NCBI GenBank assembly: GCA_964036045.1
Contig: CAXIWF010000234.1
Location: 62,001-126,000 of the forward strand
From: Eutreptiella sp. 'Long Island Sound 2002'
Taxonomy: Eukaryota; Euglenozoa; Euglenophyceae; Eutreptiales; Eutreptiaceae
Direction of reading: 5' to 3'
Length of the DNA: 64,000 nt
The notes beneath the pieces were generated by a model. That model saw only the letters and a list, made by a program, of their open reading frames with translations, ran no database searches and was not told the DNA's origin. Below, piece by piece: positions 21,453 to 32,468 of the stretch. Made by a program: the position numbers and the translations under genes. Every line of letters begins with the position of its first letter. Positions within the stretch are counted from its first letter, which is position 1.

Positions 21453-24400
21453 AGTTTTGAGGTGTGAGACCATCAGCAGTTAGAAATTTTAGGGTCTGGG
21501 CACCTTTTTTGAGGTGTGAGACCATCAGCAGTTAGCAATTTCAGGGTCTGGGCACCTGTTTTGAGGTGTGAGACCATCAGCAGTTAGAAATTTCAGGGTC
21601 CGGGCACCTGTTTTGAGGTTTGAGACCATCAGGAGTTAGAATATTCAGGGTCTGGGCACCTGTTTTGAGGTGTGAGACCATCAGCAGTTAGAAATTTCAG
21701 GGTTTGGGCACCTGTTTTGAGGTGTGAGACCATCAGCAGTTAGAAATTTCAGGGTCTGGGCACCTGTTTTGAGGTGTGAGACCATCAGCAGTTAGAAATT
21801 TCAGGGTCTGGGCACCGGTTTTGAGGTGTGAGACCATCAGCAGTTAGAAATTTCAGGGTCTGGGCACCTGTTTTGAGGTGTGAGACCATCAGCAGTTAGA
21901 AATTTCAGGGTCTGGGCACCTGTTTTGAGGTGTGAGACCATCAGCAGTTAGAAATTTCAGGGTCTGGGCACCTGTTTTGAGGTGTGAGACCATCAGCAGT
22001 TAGAAATTTCAGGGTCTGGGCACCTGTTTTGAGGTGTGAGACCATCAGCAGCTAGAAATTTCAGGGTCTGGGCACCTGTTTGGAGGTGTGAGACCATCAG
22101 CAGTTAGAAATTTCAGGGTCTGGGCACCTATTTTGAGGTGTGAGACCATCAGCAGTTAGAAATTTCAGAGTCTGGGCACCTGTTTTGAGGTTTGAGACCA
22201 TTAGGAGTTAGAAATTTCAGGGTCTGGGCACCTGTTTTGAGGTGTGAGACCATCAGCAGTTAGAACTTTCAGGGTTTGGGCACCTGTTCTGAGGTGTGAG
22301 ACCATCAGCAGTTAGAAATTTCAGGGTCTCGGCACCTGTTTTGAGGTGTGAGACCATCAGCAGTTAGAAATTTCAGGGTCTGGGCACCTGTTTTGAGGTG
22401 TGAGACCATCAGCAGTTAGAAATTTCAGGGTCTCGGCACCTGTTTTGAGGTGTGAGACCATCAGGAGCTAGAAATTTCAGGGTCTGGGCACCTGTTTTGA
22501 GGTGTGAGACCATCAGCAGTTAGAAATTTCAGGGTCTCGGCACCTGTTTTGAGGTGTGAGACCATCAGCAGTTAGAAATTTCAGGGTCTGGGCACCTGTT
22601 TTGAGGTGTGAGACCATCAGCAGTTAGAAATTTCAGGGTCTCGGCACCTGTTTTGAGGTGTGAGACCATCAGGAGCTAGAAATTTCAGGGTCTGGGCACC
22701 TGTTTTGAGGTTTGAGACCATCAGGAGTTAGAAATTTCAGGGTCTGGGCACCTGTTTTCAGGTGTGAGACCATCAGCAGTTAGAAATTTCAGGGTATGGG
22801 CACCTGTTTTGAGGTGTGAGACCATCAGCAGTTAGAAATTTCAAGGTGTGGGCACCCGTTTTGAGGTGTGAGACCATCAGCAGTTAGAAATTTCAGGGTC
22901 TGGGCACCTGTTTTGAGGTGTGAGACCATCAGCAGTCAGAAATTTCAGGGTCTGGGCACAAGTTTTGAGGTGTGAGACCATCAGGAGTTAGAAATTTTAG
23001 GGTCTGGGCACCTTTTTTGAGGTGTGAGACCATCAGCAGTTAGCAATTTCAGGGTCTGGGCACCTGTTTTGACGTGTGAGACCATCAGCAGTTAGAAATT
23101 TCAGGGTTTGGGCACTTGTTTTGAGGTGTGAGACCATCAGCAGTTAGAAATTTCAGGGTCTGGGCACCTGTTTTGAGGTGTGAGACCATCAGCAGTTAGA
23201 AATTTTAGGGTCTGGGCACCTATTTTGAGGTGTGAGACCATCAGCAGTTAGAAATTTCAGGGTCTGGGCACCTGTTTTGAGGTGTGAGACCATCAGCAGT
23301 TAGAAAGTTCAGGGTCTGGGCACCTGTTTTGAGGTGTGAGACCATCAGCAGTTAGAAATTTCAGGGTCTGGGCACCTATTTTGAGGTGTGAGACCATCAG
23401 CAGTTAGAAATTTCAGAGTCTTGGCACCTGTTTTGAGGTTTGAGACCATTAGGAGTTAGAAATTTCAGGGTCCGGGCACCTGTTTTGAGGTGTGAGACCA
23501 TCAGCAGTTAGAACTTTCAGGGTTTGGGCACCTGTTTTGAGGTGTGAGACCATCAGCAGTTAGAAATTTCAGGGTCTGGGCACCTGTTTTGAGGTGTGAG
23601 ACCATCAGCAGTTAGAAATTTCAGGGTCTCGGCACCTGTTTTGAGGTGTGAGACCATCAGGAGCTAGAAATTTCAGGGTCTGGGCACCTGTTTTGAGGTG
23701 TGAGACCATCAGCAGTTAGAAATTTCAAGGTGTGGGCACCTGTTTTGAGGTGTGAGACCATCAGCAGTTAGAAATTTCAGGGTCTGGGCACCTATTTTGA
23801 GGTGTGAGACCATCAGCAGTTAGAAAGTTCAGGGTGTGGGCACCTGTTTTGAGGTGTGAGACCATCAGCAGTTCGAAATTTCAGGGTCTGGGCACTTGTT
23901 TTGAGGTGTGAGACCATCAGCAGTTAGAAATTTCAGGGTCTGGGCACCTGTTTTGAGGTGTGAGACCATCAGGAGTTAGAAATTTCAGGGTCTGGGGACC
24001 TGTTTGGAGGTGTGAGACCATCAACAGTTAGAAATTTCAGGGTCTGGGCACCTGTTTTGAGGTGTGAGACCATCAGCAGTTAGAAATTTCAGGGTCTGGG
24101 CACCTGTTTTAAGGTGTGAGACCATAAGCAGTTATAAATTTCAGGGTCTGGGCACCTGTTTTGAGGTGTGAGACCATCAGCAGTTAGAAATCTCAGGGTT
24201 TGGGCACCTGTTTTGAGGTGTGAGACCATCAGCAGTTGGAAATTTCAGGGTCTGGGCACCTGTTTTGAGGTGTGAGACCATCAGCAGTTAGAAATTTCAG
24301 GGTATGGGCACCTGTTTTGAGGTGTGAGACCATCAGCAGTTAGAAATTTCAGGGTCTGGGCACCTGTTTTGAGGTTTGAGACCATCAGCAGTTAGAAATT

Positions 24401-27400
24401 TCAGGATCTGGGCACCTGTTTTGAGGTGTGAGACCATCAGCAGTTAGAAATTTCAGGGTCCGGGCACCTGTTTTGAGGTTTGAGACCATCAGGAGTTAGA
24501 AATTTCAGGGTCTGGGCACCTGTTTTGAGGTGTGAGACCATCAGCAGTTAGAAATTTCAGGATCTGGGCACCTGTTTTGAGGTGTGAGACCATCAGCAGT
24601 TAGAAATTTCAGGGTCCGGGCACCTGTTTTGAGGTTTGAGACCATCAGGAGTTAGAAATTTCAGGGTCTGGGCACCTGTTTTGAGGTGTGAGACCATCAG
24701 CAGTTAGAAATTTCAGGGTTTGGGCACCTGTTTTGAGGTGTGAGACCATCAGCAGTTAGAAATTTCAGGGTATGGGCACCTGTTTTGAGGTGTGAGACCA
24801 TCAGCAGTTAGAAATTTCAAGGTGTGGCCACCCGTTTTGAGGTGTGAGACCATCAGCAGTTAGAAATTTCAGGGTCTGGGCACCTGTTTTGAGGTGTGAG
24901 ACCATCAGCAGTCAGAAATTTCAGGGTCTGGGCACCAGTTTTGAGGTGTGAGACCATCAGCAGTTAGAAATTTTAGGGTCTGGGCACCTTTTTTGAGGTG
25001 TGAGACCATCAGCAGTTAGCAATTTCAGGGTCTGGGCACCTGTTTTGAGGTGTGAGACCATCAGCAGTTAGAAATTTCAGGGTCCGGGCACCTGTTTTGA
25101 GGTTTGAGACCATCAGGAGTTAGAATATTCAGGGTCTGGGCACCTGTTTTGAGGTGTGAGACCATCAGCAGTTAGAAATTTCAGGGTTTGGGCACCTGTT
25201 TTGAGGTGTGAGACCATCAACAGTTAGAAATTTCAGGGTCTGGGCACCTGTTTTGAGGTGTGAGACCATCAGCAGTTAGAAATTTCAGGGTCTGGGCACC
25301 GGTTTTGAGGTGTGAGACCATCAGCAGTTAGAAATTTCAGGGTCTGGGCACCTGTTTTGAGGTGTGAGACCATCAGCAGTTAGAAATTTCAGGGTCTGGG
25401 CACCTGTTTTGAGGTGTGAGACCATCAGCAGTTAGAAATTTCAGGGTCTGGGCACCTGTTTTGAGGTGTGAGACCATCAGCAGTTAGAAATTTCAGGGTC
25501 TGGGCACCTGTTTTGAGGTGTGAGACCATCAGCAGCTAGAAATTTCAGGGTCTGGACACCTGTTTGGAGGTGTGAGACCATCAGCAGTTAGAAATTTCAG
25601 GGTTTGGGCACCTATGTTGAGGTGTGAGACCATCAGCAGTTAGAAATTTCAGAGTCTGGGCACCTGTTTTGAGGTTTGAGACCATTAGGAGTTAGAAATT
25701 TCAGGGTCTGGGCACCTGTTTTGAGGTGTGAGACCATCAGCAGTTAGAACTTTCAGGGTTTGGGCACCTGTTCTGAGGTGTGAGACCATCAGCAGTTAGA
25801 AATTTCAGGGTCTCGGCACCTGTTTTGAGGTGTGAGACCATCAGCAGTTAGAAATTTCAGGGTCTGGGCACCTGTTTTGAGGTGTGAGACCATCAGCAGT
25901 TAGAAATTTCAGGGTCTCGGCACCTGTTTTGAGGTGTGAGACCATCAGGAGCTAGAAATTTCAGGGTCTGGGCACCTGTTTTGAGGTGTGAGACCATCAG
26001 CAGTTAGAAATTTCAGGGTCTCGGCACCTGTTTTGAGGTGTGAGACCATCAGCAGTTACAAATTTCAGGGTCTTGGCACCTGTTTTGAGGTGTGAGACCA
26101 TCAGCAGTTAGAAATTTCAGGGTCTCGGCACCTGTTTTGAGGTGTGAGACCATCAGGAGCTAGAAATTTCAGGGTCTGGGCACCTGTTTTGAGGTTTGAG
26201 ACCATCAGGAGTTAGAAATTTCAGGGTCTGGGCACCTGTTTTCAGGTGTGAGACCATCAGCAGTTAGAAATTTCAGGGTATGGGCACCTGTTTTGAGGTG
26301 TGAGACCATCAGCAGTTAGAAATTTCAAGGTGTGGGCACCCGTTTTGAGGTGTGAGACCATCAGCAGTTAGAAATTTCAGGGTCTGGGCACCTGTTTTGA
26401 GGTGTGAGACCATCAGCAGTCAGAAATTTCAGGGTCTGGGCACAAGTTTTGAGGTGTGAGACCATCAGGAGTTAGAAATTTTAGGGTCTGGGCACCTTTT
26501 TTGAGGTGTGAGACCATCAGCAGTTAGCAATTTCAGGGTCTGGGCACCTGTTTTGACGTGTGAGACCATCAGCAGTTAGAAATTTCAGGGTTTGGGCACC
26601 TGTTTTGAGGTGTGAGACCATCAGCAGTTAGAAATTTCAGGGCCTGGGCACCTGTTTTGAGGTGTGAGACCATCAGCAGTTAGAAATTTCAGGGTCTGGG
26701 CACCTGTTTTGAGGTGTGAGACCATCAGCAGTTAGAAATTTCAGGGTTTGGGCACCTGTTTTGAGGTGTGAGACCATCAGCAGTTAGAAATTTCAGGGTC
26801 TGGGCACCTGTTTTGAGGTGTGAGACCATCAGCAGTTAGAAATTTTAGGGTCTGGGCACCTATTTTGAGGTGTGAGACCATCAGCAGTTAGAAATTTCAG
26901 GGTCTGGGCACCTGTTTTGAGGTGTGAGACCTTCAGCAGTTAGAAAGTTCAGGGCCTGGGCACCTGTTTTGAGGTGTGAGACCATCAGCAGTTAGAAATT
27001 TCAGGGTCTGGGCACCTATTTTGAGGTGTGAGACCATCAGCAGTTAGAAATTTCAGAGTCTGGGCACCTGTTTTGAGGTTTGAGACCATTAGGAGTTAGA
27101 AATTTCAGGGTCCGGGCACCTGTTTTGAGGTGTGAGACCATCAGCAGTTAGAACTTTCAGGGTTTGGGCACCTGTTTTGAGGTGTGAGACCATCAGCAGT
27201 TAGAAATTTCAGGGTCTGGGCACCTGTTTTGAGGTGTGAGACCATCAGCAGTTAGAAATTTCAGGGTCTCGGCACCTGTTTTGAGGTGTGAGACCATCAG
27301 GAGCTAGAAATTTCAGGGTCTGGGCACCCGTTTTGAGGTGTGAGACCATCAGCAGTTAGAAATTTCAAGGTGTGGGCACCTGTTTTGAGGTGTGAGACCA

Positions 27401-28420
27401 TCAGCAGTTAGAAATTTCAGGGTCTGGGCACCTGTTTTGAGGTGTGAGACCATCAGCAGTTAGAAAGTTCAGGGTCTGGGCACCTGTTTTGAGGTGTGAG
27501 ACCATCAGCAGTTCGAAATTTCAGGGTCGGGGCACTTGTTTTGAGGTGTGAGACCATCAGCAGTTAGAAATTTCAGGGTCTGGGCACCTGTTTTGAGGTG
27601 TGAGACCATCAGGAGTTAGAAATTTCAGGGTCTGGGGACCTGTTTGGAGGTGTGAGACCATCAACAGTTAGAAATTTCAGGGTCTGGGCACCTGTTTTGA
27701 GGTGTGAGACCATCAGCAGTTAGAAATTTCAGGGTCTGGGCACCTGTTTTAAGGTGTGAGACCATAAGCAGTTATAAATTTCAGGGTCTGGGCACCTGTT
27801 TTGAGGTGTGAGACCATCAGCAGTTAGAAATCTCAGGGTTTGGGCACCTGTTTTGAGGTGTGAGACCATCAGCAGTTGGAAATTTCAGGGTCTGGGCACC
27901 TGTTTTGAGGTGTGAGACCATCAGCAGTTAGAAATTTCAGGGTCTGGGCACCTGTTTTGAGGTGTGAGACCATCAGCAGTTAGAAATTTGAGGGTCTGAG
28001 CACCTGTTTTGAGGTGTGAGACCATCAGCAGTTAGAAATTTCAGGGTCTGGGCACCTGTTTTGAGGTGTGAGACCATCAGCAGTCAGAAATTTCAGGGTC
28101 TGGGCACCGGTTTTGACGTGTGAGACCATCAGCAGTTGGAAATTTCAGGGTTTGGGCACCTGTTTTGAGGTGTGAGACCATCAGCAGTTAGAAATTTCAG
28201 GGTCTGGGCACCTGTTTTGAGGTGTGAGACCATCAGCAGTTAGAAATTTCAGGGTCTGGGCACCTGTTTTGAGGTGTGAGACCATCAGCAGTTAGAAATT
28301 TCAGGGTCTGGGCACCTGTTTTGAGGTGTGAGACCATCAGCAGTTAGAACTTTCAGGGTTTGGGCACCTGTTCTGAGGTGTGAGACCATCAGCAGTTAGA
28401 AATTTCAGGGTCTCGGCACC
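21453..28420 (+). repeat. Higher-order repeat: two copies of a 67-unit (3,484-bp) block
   Basis: AGTTTTGAGG variants at 21453 and 24937, GCTAGAAATT variants at 22051 and 25535, and the CACA-AGTTTTGAGG variant at 22961 and 26445 are all 3,484 bp apart. Further right, the TCAACAGTTA variant is 3,640 bp apart (24021 and 27661), so the second copy has gained three units (156 bp) between 26445 and 27661. Confidence 0.85.
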
Positions 28421-30501
28421 TGTTTTGAGGTGTGAGACCATCAGCAGTTAGAAATTTCAGGGTCTGGGCACCTGTTTTGAGGTGTGAGACCATCAGCAGT
28501 TAGAAATTTCAGGGTCTGGGCACCTGTTTTGAGGTGTGAGACCATCAGGAGCTAGAAATTTCAGGGTCTGGGCACCTGTTTTGAGGTGTGAGACCATCAG
28601 CAGTTAGAAATTTCAGGGTCTCGGCACCTGTTTTGAGGTGTGAGACCATCAGCAGTTAGAAATTTCAGGGTCTTGGCACCTGTTTTGAGGTGTGAGACCA
28701 TCAGCAGTTAGAAATTTCAGGGTCTCGGCACCTGTTTTGAGGTGTGAGACCATCAGGAGCTAGAAATTTCAGGGTCTGGGCACCTGTTTTGAGGTTTGAG
28801 ACCATCAGGAGTTAGAAATTTCAGGGTCTGGGCACCTGTTTTCAGGTGTGAGACCATCAGCAGTTAGAAATTTCAGGGTATGGGCACCTGTTTTGAGGTG
28901 TGAGACCATCAGCAGTTAGAAATTTCAAGGTGTGGGCACCCGTTTTGAGGTGTGAGACCATCAGCAGTTAGAAATTTCAGGGTCTGGGCACCTGTTTTGA
29001 GGTGTGAGACCATCAGCAGTCAGAAATTTCAGGGTCTGGGCACAAGTTTTGAGGTGTGAGACCATCAGGAGTTAGAAATTTTAGGGTCTGGGCACCTTTT
29101 TTGAGGTGTGAGACCATCAGCAGTTAGCAATTTCAGGGTCTGGGCACCTGTTTTGACGTGTGAGACCATCAGCAGTTAGAAATTTCAGGGTTTGGGCACC
29201 TGTTTTGAGGTGTGAGACCATCAGCAGTTAGAAATTTCGGGGCCTGGGCACCTGTTTTGAGGTGTGAGACCATCAGCAGTTAGAAATTTCAGGGTCTGGG
29301 CACCTGTTTTGAGGTGTGAGACCATCAGCAGTTAGAAATTTCAGGGTTTGGGCACCTGTTTTGAGGTGTGAGACCATCGGCAGTTAGAAATTTCAGGGTC
29401 TGGGCACCTGTTTTGAGGTGTGAGACCATCAGCAGTTAGAAATTTTAGGGTCTGGGCACCTATTTTGAGGTGTGAGACCATCAGCGGTTAGAAATTTCAG
29501 GGTCTGGGCACCTGTTTTGAGGTGTGAGACCTTCAGCAGTTAGAAAGTTCAGGGCCTGGGCACCTGTTTTGAGGTGTGAGACCATCAGCAGTAAGAAATT
29601 TCAGGGTCTGGGCACCTATTTTGAGGTGTGAGACCATCAGCAGTTAGAAATTTCAGAGTCTGGGCACCTGTTTTGAGGTTTGAGACCATTAGGAGTTAGA
29701 AATTTCAGGGTCCGGGCACCTGTTTTGAGGTGTGAGACCATCAGCAGTTAGAACTTTCAGGGTTTGGGCACCTGTTTTGAGGTGTGAGACCATCAGCAGT
29801 TAGAAATTTCAGGGTCTGGGCACCTGTTTTGAGGTGTGAGACCATCAGCAGTTAGAAATTTCAGGGTCTCGGCACCTGTTTTGAGGTGTGAGACCATCAG
29901 GAGCTAGAAATTTCAGGGTCTGGGCACCCGTTTTGAGGTGTGAGACCATCAGCAGTTAGAAATTTCAAGGTGTGGGCACCTGTTTTGAGGTGTGAGACCA
30001 TCAGCAGTTAGAAATTTCAGGGTCTGGGCACCTGTTTTGAGGTGTGAGACCATCAGCAGTTAGAAAGTTCAGGGTCTGGGCACCTGTTTTGAGGTGTGAG
30101 ACCATCAGCAGTTCGAAATTTCAGGGTCTGGGCACTTGTTTTGAGGTGTGAGACCATCAGCAGTTAGAAATTTCAGGGTCTGGGCACCTGTTTTGAGGTG
30201 TGAGACCATCAGGAGTTAGAAATTTCAGGGTCTGGGGACCTGTTTGGAGGTGTGAGACCATCAACAGTTAGAAATTTCAGGGTCTGGGCACCTGTTTTGA
30301 GGTGTGAGACCATCAGCAGTTAGAAATTTCAGGGTCTGGGCACCTGTTTTAAGGTGTGAGACCATAAGCAGTTATAAATTTCAGGGTCTGGGCACCTGTT
30401 TTGAGGTGTGAGACCATCAGCAGTTAGAAATCTCAGGGTTTGGGCACCTGTTTTGAGGTGTGAGACCATCAGCAGTTGGAAATTTCAGGGTCTGGGCACC
30501 T
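25741..30501 (+). repeat. Higher-order repeat: 50-unit (2,600-bp) block, second copy interrupted by hAT
   Basis: CAGTTAGAAC-type variants at 25741 and 28341, CACA-AGTTTTGAGG at 26445 and 29045, and TCAACAGTTA at 27661 and 30261 are all 2,600 bp apart. The second copy runs into the hAT element at 30501 and resumes at 32463 with the unit order expected from the first copy. Confidence 0.85.
30496..30501 (+). repeat. Left target-site duplication of hAT element
   Basis: GCACCT immediately precedes CAGGGG and reappears at 32463-32468 after CCCCTG. If one terminal base pair is assigned to the target instead, the repeated sequence is GGCACCT. The uninterrupted paralog at 27896-27901 has this sequence once. 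Confidence 0.75.
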
Positions 30502-30523
30502 CAGGGGGGGGGGGGGAAATGCG
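30502..30523 (+). repeat. hAT left terminal inverted repeat
   Basis: CAG followed by 12 more G (13 in all, 30504-30516), then AAATGCG. It matches the reverse complement of the right end, which has 11 C. The length difference in the homopolymer is expected from slippage. Confidence 0.75.
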
Positions 30524-30603
30524 GTCGCCGGGATTGGAAAAAAATGCGGAAAAATGCGGAAAAAATGCGGAAAATGCGAGAAAAAATGCGGCATAAAATG
30601 CGG
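30517..30603 (+). repeat. hAT left subterminal AAATGCG repeats
   Basis: Seven AAATGCG motifs in about 85 bp, separated by short A-rich stretches. hAT transposases commonly bind short repeated subterminal motifs, and the BED-like finger of the encoded protein would be the reader. Binding is inferred. Confidence 0.65.
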
Positions 30604-30838
30604 TTTTGCTAAAATGCTATAGGACTCCCAAAACCCCTATGTTTATCAAGACGCATGTTGATCTGTTGACACCATCGCTCCATCAATGTGAAGACTACGG
30701 CCCCGGCTCAACATGCAAAGCGTGGTAGGGAAGTCTCACCCTTCTACTGTGGTTTAGGAGGAGGGGCGTTACACCCTCGGCAAGAAGCAGCAGAGCCCCA
30801 ATACTGCCTCCGCCCCATACCCCATTGAAGCAACCGGC
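30604..30838. other. hAT internal non-coding segment, nothing recognised
   Basis: About 235 bp of unique sequence between the subterminal motifs and the 135-bp minisatellite. A 72-codon minus-strand frame (30913-30695) crosses it and the first minisatellite copy, but it has no recognisable domain and is not accepted as a gene. Confidence 0.5.
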
Positions 30839-31169
30839 TATTCGCCCCTCAATGGATAGCTTAACCGCCCGTAAGAATACAATGGCGGCTGCCGGAAGCC
30901 TTCCCAAGCCCACAGGGTGCCCAGTCCAGTGAGCTTGGCGTATCGATGCGTTTCGCGGTTCGTTGCCCCCGACTATTCGCCCCTAGTTGGATAGCTTAAC
31001 CGCCCGTACAAATACGTTGGCGGCTGTCGGAAGCCTTCCCAAGCCCACAGGGTGCCCAATCCGGTGAGCCTGGCGTATCGATGTGTTTCGCGGTGCGTTG
31101 CCTCCGACTATTCGCCCCGAGTTGGATAGCTTAACCGCCCGTAGGTATACGTTGGCGGCTGTCGGAAGC
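30839..31169 (+). repeat. 135-bp minisatellite inside the hAT element, about 2.5 copies
   Basis: Copies start at TATTCGCCCC at 30839, 30974 and 31109, each 135 bp apart. The third stops after about 60 bp at GTCGGAAGC, five bases before the transposase stop codon. Shared inner landmarks are ATAGCTTAACCGCCCGTA, GGCGGCTG and AAGCCCACAGGGTGCCCA. Copies differ by several substitutions each. It occupies the transposase 3' untranslated region. Confidence 0.85.
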
Positions 31170-31173
31170 TACA

Positions 31174-32268
31174 CTATACAAGGCGCCCTTCGACATCCAA
31201 GTTGAAGCGCGCCATAAAAGCCAATCGCCTCATCTGATTCAACAACTTGTTTTGCTTCTTGGAGACGTTGCCAGCTTGCGAGAAGAACCTCTCCACAAAC
31301 CACACACACAAACTACACAAAAACCACCGGGCGTTCCTCCAAACATGCTGCAACACGTGCTTTGCAGCGGCGACCACGGTGCTTCCCTCGTCGGAAATGA
31401 CAAAGTTGATGCGGTCTGGATGAATCTGCGCAGTGGCTAAGGAGCTCAGAAGGGCACCCGCGATCTCTTTGTGCTCCACACCCCGCTGCGGACCCTTGCC
31501 CTCGAGGAAAGCAACGTCGATGCAGAACTTCAACCGGCCTCCAACATGGGCAATAATTGCAAGAACGGGCACCCCGCGTTCATCTGTCCACTCATCAAAA
31601 AGTAGTGTGGTGTTGCGGTCGGCAGTCTTCTTGTGAATTGCTCCTCGGTGCCCGTCAAGCACACGCTGGCCGTTGACTTTGGGGAAGTCAGAGCTGCCTT
31701 GCGGCAAGCAACCGGCAATGGTGGTGTACTTCTGCAACCAAGCACGCACAAGGGGGTGATCCAGCTTGTCCAACGGGATGCCGGCACCGGCGAAGGCAAA
31801 GACCGTATCATCAGCGGCCTTGTTCTTGTCGTTGCATGACGCCACAACGGATTGTAGGCTGGGCTGCCTCATTGCGGCTTTATGAGGTAGAGCATCTGCC
31901 TCTGCCTCTAGGCGGCGCTCGACCCGTGCCTTCTCCCTCTTCTGCATAGTCTCAACGGCCACCTGGTGCTTTTTGGAGTCCAAATGACATTGGACTGTGC
32001 TCTTCGTTGTGTGGCTCACGGGGCATCCACACGCATCGCACCATAGTACTTCAATACCAAGATCATTGGTGCGGAGACTCAGGGGATGGCCAGGGAATTG
32101 TTCCTTCCGCTTCCCAGGGCCCATGGTGCAATACTTTGCGCCGGCACCACCTCTCCCCTTACCACGTACTTTGCGGCGGGGTGGGCTATTTCCATCATCA
32201 GATGTGGGCTCAGAAGGAGGGCAATGGGAGGGCATAGCATGTGACATGTCTAAGGGAAAAGGAGCCAT
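31174..32268 (-). pseudogene. hAT-family transposase, internally deleted (364 codons)
   Basis: The open frame starts at ATG 32268 and ends at 31174. hAT transposases cut and paste DNA in the nucleus and are usually about 600-800 residues. Residues 1-60 are basic and low in complexity. A BED-like zinc finger is at about 75-101 (WCDAC, then HLDSKKH; C77, C80, H95, H101), followed by a basic helix (EKARVERRLEAEA). The catalytic domain begins at LLFDEWTDERG (D225 likely the first acidic residue), with FVISDEGS (D293 likely the second). After HVWRNARWFL the sequence jumps to VERFFSQAGNVSKKQNKLL and RFN, the C-terminal dimerisation region. The insertion domain and the third catalytic acidic residue are absent, so catalysis should be lost. 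The join lies in an AC-rich stretch, about 31291-31328. The product could still bind DNA or dimerise. It resembles CGBP1/BED-type hAT proteins; the exact family is unsure. Confidence 0.8.
31291..31328 (-). other. Likely internal deletion junction in the transposase gene
   Basis: Plus-strand sequence here is almost only A and C (CACAAAC, CACACACACA, ACTACACAA). It sits where protein similarity jumps from the second catalytic motif to the C-terminal ERFFSQAG motif. Simple sequence at the junction suits slippage or gap-repair deletion, the usual origin of internally deleted hAT copies. The exact joined bases cannot be fixed without a full-length relative. Confidence 0.5.
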
Positions 32269-32398
32269 GTAACAAACAAAAGTGGCGGTGTTGGGAAGGT
32301 ATGCAAACACTGACTTGACTACAAAACTACCCTTTAGTTGAACTACACAATGCCACTTGAATGTATCCTCTTGAACATTACACTAAGGGACCTGCCCA
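32269..32398 (-). promoter_or_regulatory. hAT transposase upstream region
   Basis: About 130 bp between the transposase ATG and the right subterminal repeats, presumably containing the transposase promoter. No clear TATA box or other motif was seen. Confidence 0.35.
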
Positions 32399-32446
32399 GA
32401 AAATGCGAAAAAAAATGCGGAAAATGCGAAAAAATGCGAATCGCAT
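32399..32446 (+). repeat. hAT right subterminal AAATGCG repeats
   Basis: Four AAATGCG motifs in the same plus-strand orientation as those at the left end, then one inverted copy (CGCATTT) that belongs to the terminal inverted repeat. Confidence 0.65.
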
Positions 32447-32462
32447 TTTCCCCCCCCCCCTG
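32440..32462 (-). repeat. hAT right terminal inverted repeat
   Basis: CGCATTTT followed by 11 C (32450-32460) and TG. Its reverse complement, CAG, G run, AAAATGCG, matches the left end. Confidence 0.75.
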
Positions 32463-32468
32463 GCACCT
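32463..32468 (+). repeat. Right target-site duplication of hAT element
   Basis: GCACCT, identical to 30496-30501, after which the satellite resumes at unit position 27 without loss. Confidence 0.75.

Larger units (their letters stand above)
2587..30501 (+). repeat. 52-bp satellite array, block A, plus orientation (about 537 units)
   Basis: Uninterrupted head-to-tail units of 52 bp. Counting position 1 at 2604, the unit opens TTAGAAATTTCAGGG, continues TCTGGGCACCTGTTTT, and ends GAGGTGTGAGACC then ATCAGCAG. It is 48% G+C with more G than C (16 to 9), and the consensus has no CpG. Units differ from each other by only a few substitutions. Variant markers far apart are separated by exact multiples of 52, so block A keeps phase from the first unit to 30501. 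The array starts abruptly at unit position 36 and stops at position 26, where the hAT element is inserted. TAG and TGA in the unit, and a period not divisible by three, make it non-coding. Function is unknown; centromeric, subtelomeric or heterochromatic satellite are the usual possibilities. Confidence 0.97.
30502..32462 (-). mobile_element. hAT DNA transposon, internally deleted, inserted in the satellite
   Basis: A 1,961-bp insertion interrupting a satellite unit at position 26/27. It begins CAG then a G run and AAATGCG, and ends CGCATTTT, a C run, then TG, as short terminal inverted repeats. Subterminal AAATGCG motifs occur at both ends and a hAT transposase gene lies on the minus strand. 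Target duplication is GCACCT. Satellite blocks without the insertion lie at 27.9 and 33.2 kb, so the element arrived after those blocks had duplicated. The transposase lacks its middle, so this copy should need a helper element to move. Confidence 0.85.

Noticed and set aside
30408-30596. 62-codon frame running from satellite into the hAT end
   Set aside because: It crosses the element border and the G run, is made of repeat DNA and has no domain.
30695-30913. 72-codon minus-strand frame in the hAT left part
   Set aside because: It overlaps the 135-bp minisatellite, has no recognisable motif and no relation to the transposase frame.
32269-32310. Extension of the transposase start to 32310
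   Set aside because: That start would be GTG; in a eukaryote the first ATG at 32268 is preferred.
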